DNA from: JAFAHZ01 sp035656415
GTDB taxonomy: Bacteria; Vulcanimicrobiota; Vulcanimicrobiia; Vulcanimicrobiales; Vulcanimicrobiaceae
Assembly: GCA_035656415.1 (NCBI GenBank)
Contig: DASRSM010000077.1
Location: forward strand, 1-6,517
DNA length: 6,517 bases
Direction: 5' to 3'
Position numbers and translations under genes: made by a program. Shown piece after piece: positions 1-4,539 of this stretch (its first letter is position 1; every line of letters starts with the position of its first letter). A model generated the notes under the pieces. It did not search any database, was not told the origin of the DNA, and saw only the letters and a program-made list of their open reading frames with translations.

Positions 1-45
1 AAAACGCCGAGAAGTCCGAGTAACTGCAGCGGTGTCAGGGCCGGG

Positions 46-396
46 CTACTTGGCAGCCTTCTTTTCCCGGATGCGCGCGGCTTTGCCGACTTTCTCGCTC
101 AAGTAGAAGAGCCGGCTGCGGCGCACGTGGCCGCGCTTACCCACTTCGACTTTCTCGACGCGGGGGCTGTGCACGAGGAACGTTTTCTCGACGCCCACGC
201 CGTGCGCGACCCGACGGACCGTGATCGACTCGCGAGCGCCGCCGCCCTTGTGAACGATCACGACGCCTTCGAACATCTGAACGCGTTCTTTGCCGCCCTC
301 GATAACTTTCGAATAGACCTTCACGGAGTCACCCGTGCGGCATTGCGGAACTCCGTCCTTGAGCTGATCGCGATTGAGGGCGTCGATGACGTTCAT
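46..396 (-). CDS. rplS: 50S ribosomal protein L19
   Basis: This gene encodes L19, a 116-residue protein of the large ribosomal subunit that sits at the interface with the 30S subunit. The length is typical of the family. Recognisable family blocks are the N-terminal GDSVKVYSKVIEGGKERVQ stretch (about residues 23-41), the FEGVVI segment with the basic GGGARESITVRR segment after it (about 43-62), GVGVEKTFLVHSP (67-79) and a basic RGHVRRSRLFYL segment near the end. The start is an ATG at 396. An AGAAG about ten bases upstream is only a weak ribosome-binding site. The 65-base gap to trmD upstream contains a run of seven T on the coding strand but no hairpin that would make it a terminator. The trmD-rplS order is conserved in most bacteria, so co-transcription from upstream of trmD is likely. 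Identification is secure. Confidence 0.98.
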   Translation of the reverse strand: MNVIDALNRDQLKDGVPQCRTGDSVKVYSKVIEGGKERVQMFEGVVIVHKGGGARESITVRRVAHGVGVEKTFLVHSPRVEKVEVGKRGHVRRSRLFYLSEKVGKAARIREKKAAK

Positions 397-461
397 GGCA
401 CACTTCTATTTAGGAGCGTAGGGAAAAAAATTAGAGCCTGGGGACAAACTGGAGTATGGTA

Positions 462-1166
462 TCACGGCGGTTCCTCGGCGTGCAAGGCTGAGTCGGGCAG
501 GGCGCGCCGGGCGGCCGTGCGGCGGCGGGACTCTTCCCGGCGCCACTCGGCGATCCGGGCATGGTCGCCCGAGAGCAGCACCTCGGGGACGGCCACCCCA
601 CGGAAGACCGCCGGCCGAGTGAAGCTCGGGTGGTCAATCTGGTCTCCGGCAAACGACTCGGTCTCGAGGGATCCAGGGCTGATGGCGCCTGCCAGCAGCC
701 GCACCGTCGCGTCGAGAACCGCCAGCGCCGGTATCTCGCCACCCGTGAGGACGAAATCGCCGAGGCTGACCTCCTCGATGGGATAGAGGGCGTGGAGGCG
801 GTCGTCGATCCCCTCGTAGTGTCCGCAGACGACGATCAGCCGGTCCAGGGCGGCGAAGCGCTCGACGTCGCGCTGGTGCAGCGGCTTTCCGGCGGGGCTC
901 GTAACGACGATTGTCCGCCGCTCGCCCGCCGGTGCCTCCGCGAGGATGCGGTCGATCGCCCGGGCGATCGGCTCGAGCCGCAGCACCATCCCCGGGCCTC
1001 CGCCGAACGGCGAGTCGTCCGCCCGCTCCTTTCCCGAGAGTTCGTCGAGCAAATGATGGTAGCGTACGTCCACGATGCCGGCGTCGACCGCTCGCCCGAC
1101 GATCGACAATCCGACGAACGGTGCGAACACCTCGGGGAAGAGCGTGACGAGGTCGACCGTGAACAT
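462..1166 (-). CDS. trmD: tRNA (guanine-N1)-methyltransferase TrmD
   Basis: TrmD uses S-adenosylmethionine to methylate N1 of G37 next to the anticodon in tRNAs reading CUN, CCN and CGG codons, which prevents +1 frameshifting. It is a trefoil-knot (SPOUT) enzyme acting as a cytoplasmic homodimer. From the ATG at 1166 the protein has 234 residues. Visible motifs are the N-terminal VDLVTLFPEVF, the SPFGGGPGMVL loop (52-62), the knot motifs SPAGKPL (90-96), GHYEGID (115-121) and SLGDFVLTGGE (134-144), and the catalytic-Asp region IDHPSFTRP with Asp178, followed by VPEVLLSGDHARIAEWR. I chose 1166 because family members begin right at this strand. An in-frame ATG at 1202 would add 12 unconserved residues, but it has a G-rich sequence just upstream and cannot be excluded. 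It would overlap the divergent TPR gene. rimM and rpsP, common upstream partners, are not here. Confidence 0.97.
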   Translation of the reverse strand: MFTVDLVTLFPEVFAPFVGLSIVGRAVDAGIVDVRYHHLLDELSGKERADDSPFGGGPGMVLRLEPIARAIDRILAEAPAGERRTIVVTSPAGKPLHQRDVERFAALDRLIVVCGHYEGIDDRLHALYPIEEVSLGDFVLTGGEIPALAVLDATVRLLAGAISPGSLETESFAGDQIDHPSFTRPAVFRGVAVPEVLLSGDHARIAEWRREESRRRTAARRALPDSALHAEEPP

Positions 1167-1174
1167 CAGGTGAG

Positions 1175-1642
1175 ATGTTCCGTTGGTTGCGGTTGCTGTC
1201 ATCCCGACCCCAGCCCGACGCGTTGAGCCTGCTCGATCGCGGCGACTTCGCTGCGGCCGAGCCGCTGCTCACGACCGAGATCGAGAACGCGCCGGACGCG
1301 CGCAAGCGGGCCTTTTATCTCAACAAGCGCGGCGTCGCGCGCATCAAGCTCGGCCGTCGCGACGACGCGCGCGACGACTTCGAAGGCGCTTTGCAATGCG
1401 TGCGGCGATACGCGCCCGCGTTGACCAACATCGGTAACCTGCTGCTCGAAGAGGGCCGGGTGGACGAGGCCATCTCGGCCTACGGCGACGCGATCGAGGC
1501 CGACGGCGAGTACGCCGTCGCCTACGTGAATCTCGCCAGCGCGTATAAGCGCGCCGGACGGCTGGACGAGGCGGTGCGCGCGCTGCACACGGGCCTGCGG
1601 CTAGAGGGGCGAAAACGCGCCCGGCCAAGGGAGGGTCTATGA
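1175..1642 (+). CDS. TPR-repeat protein
   Basis: This is a 155-residue protein made almost entirely of tetratricopeptide repeats. Repeat-like helix pairs are seen at about 45-78 (FYLNKRGVARIKLGRRDDARDDFEGAL), 79-112 (ALTNIGNLLLEEGRVDEAISAYGDAIE) and 113-146 (AVAYVNLASAYKRAGRLDEAVRALHTGL). A degenerate half repeat around 14-40 (DALSLLDRGDFAAAEPLLTTEI) precedes them. TPRs build protein-protein docking surfaces; no catalytic domain is present. There is no clear signal peptide, although the first residues (MFRWLRLL) are basic and hydrophobic. The ATG at 1175 has an AGGTGAG immediately upstream, an unusually close spacing. Its start lies only 8 bases from the trmD start on the other strand, so any promoter must lie within trmD. 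The stop overlaps the next start as ATGA, which indicates translational coupling to the Clp-N-like protein. The specific partner is unknown. Confidence 0.85.
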   Translation: MFRWLRLLSSRPQPDALSLLDRGDFAAAEPLLTTEIENAPDARKRAFYLNKRGVARIKLGRRDDARDDFEGALQCVRRYAPALTNIGNLLLEEGRVDEAISAYGDAIEADGEYAVAYVNLASAYKRAGRLDEAVRALHTGLRLEGRKRARPREGL

Positions 1643-2133
1643 ACGAGCAGCTCGAGCAGGTTCCGCTCTCCGAAGATCTCTTAATCGTGATGCGCAACTC
1701 GGGCCGGTACGCGCAGCAGTTGCGCGAGCCGTTCATCACCGCGCGCGCTTTGCTTCTCGCGCTGCTCGACGATCAGCACATCGGCCCGACGTTGGCCGAA
1801 GTCGTTCCGCGCGAAAAGCTCACGGAGCTCGAACCGGTCGACGACGCGCGAACGACGGCGGCGCGGCTACCCGAAAGCGACGGCGCCGAAAAGTCGGCGA
1901 TGCCGCGCTACGACACGCTCGCGTTCAAGCTTCCCGAAGGAACGGCGAGCGCTTGGCTCAGCCGCGAAGCGTACACCATTTTCGTCGAGGGTGCCAATCG
2001 CGCCGAAGAGACGTACTTACCGAAGCATTTGGCGTTCGGCTTGGCGGCCGAAGCGTTGCGTTCTCCCGGCGTGCTCGCCGCGCTGCGCGTCGAGCCCGGA
2101 AAAATTACCGACGCGCTTTTCCAGCTGGGTTAA
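1639..2133 (+). CDS. Double Clp N-domain-like protein without ATPase
   Basis: This 164-residue protein resembles the Clp repeat (Clp_N) domain, the substrate or adaptor-binding N-domain of ClpA/ClpB/ClpC, but has no AAA+ module. Two copies of the pattern can be seen. The first is at about 10-66, with LSEDLLIVMRNSGRYAQQL, then ITARALLLALLDD, where Clp proteins have their EHLLLALL helix, then IGPTLAEV. The second is at about 107-163, with LSREAYTIFVEGANRAEE, LPKHLAFGLAAEAL, SPGVLAAL and ITDAL. A variable linker of about 40 residues separates them. Stand-alone Clp-N proteins such as ClpS-independent ClpC-like fragments are known, so it may act as an adaptor or decoy for a Clp ATPase; that role is inference. 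The start is well supported by AAGGGAGGG at 1627-1635. It overlaps the TPR gene by four bases. Its stop is shared with the convergent gene in a TTAA palindrome. Confidence 0.75.
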   Translation: MNEQLEQVPLSEDLLIVMRNSGRYAQQLREPFITARALLLALLDDQHIGPTLAEVVPREKLTELEPVDDARTTAARLPESDGAEKSAMPRYDTLAFKLPEGTASAWLSREAYTIFVEGANRAEETYLPKHLAFGLAAEALRSPGVLAALRVEPGKITDALFQLG

Positions 2134-2606
2134 TTGCTTCGCCCGGTAGCCTCTACCGCGGTGATTTCCTCGAGGTATTCGAAGAGCTGCGGCAGCGTGA
2201 TCTTCTCGAGCGCAGTCTTTTCGTTGATCCGGGTTTCGTCTTCGCCTTCATCGCGGATATAGCAGCGCGTCTCGACGCCGCCTTCATTCTCGCTGATAAA
2301 CGAAACGGCGAATCCGCGGCCGGGCATCTCGTCGTAAATGCGCATCGTCTGCGGATTGAGAATTTCGATCGAGTGCGCTTGATTATACGCGTCGAAAATC
2401 AGAATCTTCAGATGCTCGAAGTTGGTGACTTCGATCAGCCCGACGACGAATATGTTCTTGGTGGAAAAGAACTCGTGACCGCGCGTGTTGCGGCTGGAAA
2501 TTTCGTAAAACACCCGATGCGCGACGAATCGGTTGAGAATCTTGCGTAACGTCGCCAGCGAGGCCAGCGTCTCGGTACGGTTGCCGCGGGTGTAGATGAT
2601 CTTCAA
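2130..2606 (-). CDS. Unrecognised soluble protein, TTG start
   Basis: I do not recognise this 158-residue protein. The product looks real rather than a shadow: it is balanced in composition, with hydrophobic strands such as NIFVVGLIEV (51-60) and HLKILIFDAY (65-74). A glycine/acidic patch follows (GRGFAVSFISENEGG, 96-110), then an Arg/Asp/Glu-rich stretch and a C-terminal helix ITLPQLFEYLEEI. There are no membrane segments, signal peptide or cysteine clusters (one Cys only), so it is probably cytoplasmic. It begins at TTG 2606 with no evident Shine-Dalgarno sequence; no ATG or GTG occurs nearby upstream in frame, so the start is uncertain. Base composition is notably lower in GC (57 of 120 bases in 2341-2460) than the neighbouring genes, consistent with a different history or different constraint. 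It is convergent with the Clp-N-like gene and divergent from the Tat gene. Confidence 0.65.
   Translation of the reverse strand: MKIIYTRGNRTETLASLATLRKILNRFVAHRVFYEISSRNTRGHEFFSTKNIFVVGLIEVTNFEHLKILIFDAYNQAHSIEILNPQTMRIYDEMPGRGFAVSFISENEGGVETRCYIRDEGEDETRINEKTALEKITLPQLFEYLEEITAVEATGRSN
2144..2158. repeat. Small hairpin after the convergent stops
   Basis: CGGTAG and CTACCG flank a three-base CCT centre, eleven bases past the plus-strand stop at 2133. No T-run follows on the plus strand, so this is a poor intrinsic terminator. It also lies within the last codons of the minus-strand gene. It may still impede transcription or protect the 3' end of the TPR/Clp-N mRNA. Confidence 0.3.
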
Positions 2607-2708
2607 AGCGGATTGGCACGCTTGGCTGGGGGTGGAGGGTTGCCCTGCTGCTGGCGTGGCCGATTCGGCACGGGCGGGATAGAGGGCAATAAGGGGAAGA
2701 GAGCCGTT

Positions 2709-2957
2709 GTGTTCTCAGTACCCGATATTCTCGTCGTCTCGGTGCTCGCGCTGTTGCTCTTCGGACCGGACCGGCTGCCGGGAATCATGCGCCAAGCCGG
2801 CCGGTTCATGCGTGAGGTACAGAATACGTCGCACTCGTTCGTCGCCGAGATGGAACGCGCCGCCGACGTCTCCGAGGACTCGCGCGCGCCCGAGCCGCCG
2901 CGCCCGTCGGAACCGCCGCCGGCTAGTCACCCGCCAGACGGTGCCAAAGCACCATGA
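2709..2957 (+). CDS. Twin-arginine translocase subunit, TatA/TatB family
   Basis: TatA/TatB proteins form the membrane part of the twin-arginine pathway that exports folded proteins. This 82-residue protein has the family layout. A short N-terminal transmembrane helix (about 4-19, VPDILVVSVLALLLF) is followed by the FGP hinge (18-20), an amphipathic helix of about 22-50 (DRLPGIMRQAGRFMREVQ onward), and a proline/acid-rich disordered tail (60-82). The GPDRLP hinge and the helix ending in a Ser/Glu-rich segment look more like TatB than TatA, but I cannot decide. The GTG at 2709 is chosen because it starts just before the conserved helix and has AGGGGA at 2692-2697 upstream. An upstream TTG at 2613 would add 32 unlike-family residues. 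No tatC is in the window. Its 3' end overlaps the convergent transglycosylase gene by 35 bases. Confidence 0.88.
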   Translation: MFSVPDILVVSVLALLLFGPDRLPGIMRQAGRFMREVQNTSHSFVAEMERAADVSEDSRAPEPPRPSEPPPASHPPDGAKAP

Positions 2958-3420
2958 CGCGCCCTACGTAGGCAATCGTTTCGGGATAGGGCGGTACGCC
3001 GCCGTATCGTTCGACGGCTCCGAGTCCGGCGTTATAAGCGGCTAAAGCCAGGCGATATCGCGTTTCGCGATCTCGTGCCGCGAAGCGGTCGAGTAAACGC
3101 CGCAGGTGATACGCCGCGCCGGCGATGTTTTGCAACGGATCGTTGGCGTCGACGCCCATTGCGTTTGCCGTTTCCGGCATGAGCTGGCCTAAACCGAGTG
3201 CGCCCGCGTTCGAAACTGCGTCGGGATGCCAGCGCGATTCGACCGCGATGAGTGCGACGAGCAAACGTGCGTCGATGCGCTCGCGATCGGATTGCGCGAT
3301 CGTCGCGTCCGCAAGTCGCATTGCAGCACGGAATTGCAGGCTCGGATTGAAATGGTGCAGCGCCCGCGCGTAAAGAACGATGACCGCCCAATGGGCGGTC
3401 ATCAAGAGTAACGCTTTCAC
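2923..3420 (-). CDS. SLT-type lytic transglycosylase
   Basis: This is a 165-residue murein lytic transglycosylase (Slt/MltE-like goose-lysozyme fold) that cleaves the MurNAc-GlcNAc bond of peptidoglycan to form 1,6-anhydro ends. The catalytic Glu is E61 in LLVALIAVESRWHP (53-66), followed by the hallmark VSNAGALGLGQLMPETA (69-85). Further family blocks are DPLQNIAGAAYHLRRLLDRF (94-113) and the ALAAYNAGLGAVERYGG motif (125-141) with YPETIAYVGRV after it. The N-terminus (MKALLLMTAHWAVIVLYARA) is a plausible signal peptide or anchor with an A-R-A cleavage-like site, which fits periplasmic or cell-wall action. The start is GTG at 3420; an in-frame ATG at 3402 is an alternative. Neither has a good Shine-Dalgarno sequence. 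A perfect 25-base palindrome covers codons 6-14. It is the last gene of the rplU-led cluster. Confidence 0.93.
   Translation of the reverse strand: MKALLLMTAHWAVIVLYARALHHFNPSLQFRAAMRLADATIAQSDRERIDARLLVALIAVESRWHPDAVSNAGALGLGQLMPETANAMGVDANDPLQNIAGAAYHLRRLLDRFAARDRETRYRLALAAYNAGLGAVERYGGVPPYPETIAYVGRVMVLWHRLAGD
3379..3403. repeat. 25-bp perfect palindrome at the transglycosylase start
   Basis: GATGACCGCCCA at 3379-3390 and its exact complement TGGGCGGTCATC at 3392-3403 flank a single central A. As RNA this gives an 11-bp GC-rich stem with a three-base loop. It lies 18-42 bases into the transglycosylase reading frame and covers the alternative ATG at 3402. It could be an operator or a hairpin that limits translation. 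Confidence 0.6.
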
Positions 3421-3433
3421 AATTGCGGGAAGT

Positions 3434-3448
3434 GCCCGCGACGCGGGC
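3434..3448 (-). repeat. GC-rich hairpin between two minus-strand genes
   Basis: GCCCGCG (3434-3440) and CGCGGGC (3442-3448) form a perfect inverted repeat around one base, in the 39-base gap between the stop of the small membrane protein and the GTG of the transglycosylase. There is no T-run after it on the minus strand, so it is not a classical terminator. It could act as a processing or mRNA-stability element that lowers expression of the distal gene. Confidence 0.4.
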
Positions 3449-3459
3449 TTGCGCGCCGT

Positions 3460-3711
3460 TTAGAGGTTGAGGGTTTCGCGCAGGTCGGAAATGCGCTGCT
3501 GAACCATCGAGCGCACTTGATTGTTGATTTTCTCGCGCTGTTCGTCCGGAAGCCGCCTGTAGACGAGATAACCCGCGGCCGAGACGAGACCGCCGAGAAA
3601 TCCGACGAGCAAGGCTTTTCCGACTTCGCCCGATGCGTCGTCGTCGGCCTTGGGCGGTTGGCCGCCGCCGAACGCGCTCTGATATCCGTTTGCGCCCGTG
3701 TTGGAATTCAT
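3460..3711 (-). CDS. Small single-pass membrane protein (hypothetical)
   Basis: This 83-residue protein is not recognised by name. It has a hydrophilic Gly/Asn/Asp-rich N-terminus (1-29), one hydrophobic Gly-rich transmembrane helix (about 31-50, VGKALLVGFLGGLVSAAGYL) and a charged C-terminal helix (51-83, RRLPDEQREKINNQVRSMVQQRISDLRETLNL) likely to form a coiled coil or amphipathic helix. The design recalls YtxH-like stress or envelope proteins, but I see no diagnostic motif. The start is firm: ATG at 3711 with AAAGGAG at 3718-3724, six bases away. This is the best ribosome-binding site in the cluster, suggesting higher translation than its neighbours. It occupies the place where rpmA (L27) is usually found after prp; the protein shows no resemblance to L27. 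Confidence 0.8.
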   Translation of the reverse strand: MNSNTGANGYQSAFGGGQPPKADDDASGEVGKALLVGFLGGLVSAAGYLVYRRLPDEQREKINNQVRSMVQQRISDLRETLNL

Positions 3712-3730
3712 TCGGTGCTCCTTTGCCCTC

Positions 3731-4090
3731 TTAATACCACGCCGGAGGCCGCGGTGTTGCGCGCCGGTCGTGATCGCGCGTGAGCCGGACTTGTTCGGGA
3801 TACTGTTCGGCTATCCGTTCTATCGCCAACTCCGCCGTTGTGACGATCGCGCGCAGCGCGGCGTCGTCGCGGGCATTTTCGGGCCAGCGCAGGTGCAGAT
3901 CGCCCGGTTCCTGATTGGCGTCGAGCGGAATGCCGGCGTAGGTTTCCAGCCCCAGACGGAGCGCCTGCAAGATCGCCGAGACGGCCGCGCAGACGATGTC
4001 CTGACCGTGTTCCCCAAAATCGGCGTGCCCGCGCGCAAAAACAGAAGACAGCCTCTCGCGGCTGTCTCTATAAAAGGTAACCTCTACCAC
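3731..4090 (-). CDS. prp: Ribosomal-processing cysteine protease Prp
   Basis: Prp removes the N-terminal extension of ribosomal protein L27 in bacteria that make L27 as a precursor (established for Staphylococcus aureus). This 119-residue protein has the expected start MVEVTFYRDS, a first beta strand, then the signature ARGHADFGEHGQDIVCAAVSAIL. The catalytic dyad is present: His22 in RGH and Cys34 in DIVCAAVS, at the same positions as in the staphylococcal enzyme. The C-terminus (RLTRDHDRRATPRPPAWY) is an unconserved basic tail. The start is GTG at 4090, six bases after the rplU stop and preceded by AGGGG, so it is probably coupled to rplU. A terminator-like hairpin followed by a T-run falls inside codons 8-18. 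The usual third partner, rpmA, is missing downstream. Confidence 0.92.
   Translation of the reverse strand: MVEVTFYRDSRERLSSVFARGHADFGEHGQDIVCAAVSAILQALRLGLETYAGIPLDANQEPGDLHLRWPENARDDAALRAIVTTAELAIERIAEQYPEQVRLTRDHDRRATPRPPAWY
4037..4067 (-). terminator. Intrinsic terminator-like hairpin inside the 5' end of prp
   Basis: On the minus strand AGACAGCC (from 4067) and GGCTGTCT (ending at 4046) form a perfect 8-bp stem around the six-base loop GCGAGA. TTCTGTTTTT follows, with five consecutive T at 4041-4037. That matches a rho-independent terminator, though the stem is modest and the T-run begins four bases after it. It lies 23 bases inside prp, so it would end rplU transcripts after L21 or attenuate prp and the downstream genes. 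Readthrough or translation over it would permit prp expression. Confidence 0.5.
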
Positions 4091-4096
4091 GAGCCC

Positions 4097-4411
4097 CTAC
4101 GGGAGCGTGATCTTGGTGATTTTGACTTCCGCGAACGGTTGGCGGTGGCCATTGAGCTTGCGGACGCGCTTCTTCGGCTTATAGCGGAAGACGAGAATCT
4201 TCTTGTTCTTGCCCTGACGCAGTACGGTGCCGACGACTTTAGCGCCGTCGAGCATCGGCGTTCCGACCTTGACGTCGGAGCCGGCTCCGGCGAGCACCAC
4301 CTTGTCGAAAGTGACGTCCGAGCCTACCTCACTCGTAAGCAGGTCGCAGCGGATAACGTCTCCCTCGGCGACTCTCAATTGCTTGCCGCCGGTCTCGATG
4401 ATCGCGTACAT
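4097..4411 (-). CDS. rplU: 50S ribosomal protein L21
   Basis: L21 binds 23S rRNA and is a structural component of the large subunit. The 104-residue length is typical. Family hallmarks are the N-terminal MYAIIETGGKQLRVAEGDVI (1-20), the KVVLAG strand (37-42), VGTPMLDGAKVVGTVL (49-64) and the RNA-binding segment KNKKILVFRYKPKKRVRKLNGHRQPF (68-93), ending VKITKI. The ATG at 4411 has no Shine-Dalgarno sequence, and a strong promoter ends only about ten bases upstream, so the mRNA is likely leaderless or nearly so. It is the first gene of a minus-strand cluster with prp, a small membrane protein and a transglycosylase. Identification is secure. Confidence 0.98.
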   Translation of the reverse strand: MYAIIETGGKQLRVAEGDVIRCDLLTSEVGSDVTFDKVVLAGAGSDVKVGTPMLDGAKVVGTVLRQGKNKKILVFRYKPKKRVRKLNGHRQPFAEVKITKITLP

Positions 4412-4420
4412 GACTACGGT

Positions 4421-4449
4421 ACGATACCAGGGCGGAGGGACCGTGTCAA
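4421..4449 (-). promoter_or_regulatory. Strong sigma70-type promoter of rplU
   Basis: On the minus strand a perfect -35 TTGACA (4449-4444), a 17-base spacer and a -10 TATCGT (4426-4421) are preceded by TGG, giving an extended -10. The predicted start of transcription, near 4415-4413, leaves only about 2-4 bases before the rplU ATG. Confidence 0.75.
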
Positions 4450-4469
4450 CGACGCGCGACGGCCAGGCC

Positions 4470-4498
4470 TTGACCGGGCGGTAATGGAGTGGTAGAAA
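4470..4498 (+). promoter_or_regulatory. Promoter of the ABC exporter operon
   Basis: TTGACC (4470-4475) and TAGAAA (4493-4498) are 17 bases apart, a 5/6 and a 4/6 match to the vegetative consensus. Transcription would start near 4505, about 35 bases before the first gene. The alternative -10 TAAAAT at 4509-4514 is a better hexamer but lacks a partner -35. It faces away from the rplU promoter, with 20 bases between the two -35 elements. Confidence 0.6.
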
Positions 4499-4527
4499 TA
4501 GATTACTCTAAAATATAGAGTAGTCTA
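4499..4527. promoter_or_regulatory. Inverted-repeat operator at the operon promoter
   Basis: TAGATTACTCTA (4499-4510) and TAGAGTAGTCTA (4516-4527) are inverted repeats with one mismatch in twelve and a five-base AAATA centre. The core TACTCTA-N5-TAGAGTA is perfect. It begins right after the -10 element and covers the expected transcription start, the classic place for a repressor. A winged-helix regulator is encoded in the same operon at 5316-5594. Confidence 0.65.
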
Positions 4528-4539
4528 GGAGTCGATGTT

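Noticed and set aside
1..45. A possible start of another minus-strand gene after rplS (frame reading LTPLQLLGLLGV off the left edge)
   Set aside because: It would need a CTG start, has no well-placed ribosome-binding site, and only a dozen codons are visible.
397..461. Run of seven T on the minus strand between trmD and rplS as a terminator
   Set aside because: There is no inverted repeat directly before the T-run, and ending transcription here would cut off rplS.
953..970. 18-bp perfect palindrome CGATCGCCCGGGCGATCG within trmD
   Set aside because: It encodes the ordinary family residues PIARAID using GC-rich codons, and GATCGCC-type words are common in this DNA. Without a second copy nearby it is probably chance.
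127..1226. Long plus-strand open frames opposite rplS and trmD
   Set aside because: They are shadows of the conserved minus-strand genes, with Arg/Pro-rich compositions and no family features.
1953..2549. A 198-residue plus-strand reading frame with some protein-like stretches
   Set aside because: It is antisense to the better-supported 158-residue minus-strand gene and overlaps the Clp-N-like gene. Its first part is Arg-rich shadow sequence, and its likeness to protein mirrors the real gene.
2614..2628. Possible sigma54 promoter starting TGGCACG upstream of the Tat gene
   Set aside because: The -24 half matches, but the required TTGC at the -12 position is GCTG here.
2613..2708. N-terminal extension of the Tat-like protein from a TTG at 2613
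   Set aside because: The 32 extra residues are Gly/Arg-rich and unlike any Tat N-terminus, which begins just before the membrane helix. GTG 2709 has a suitable upstream purine-rich site.
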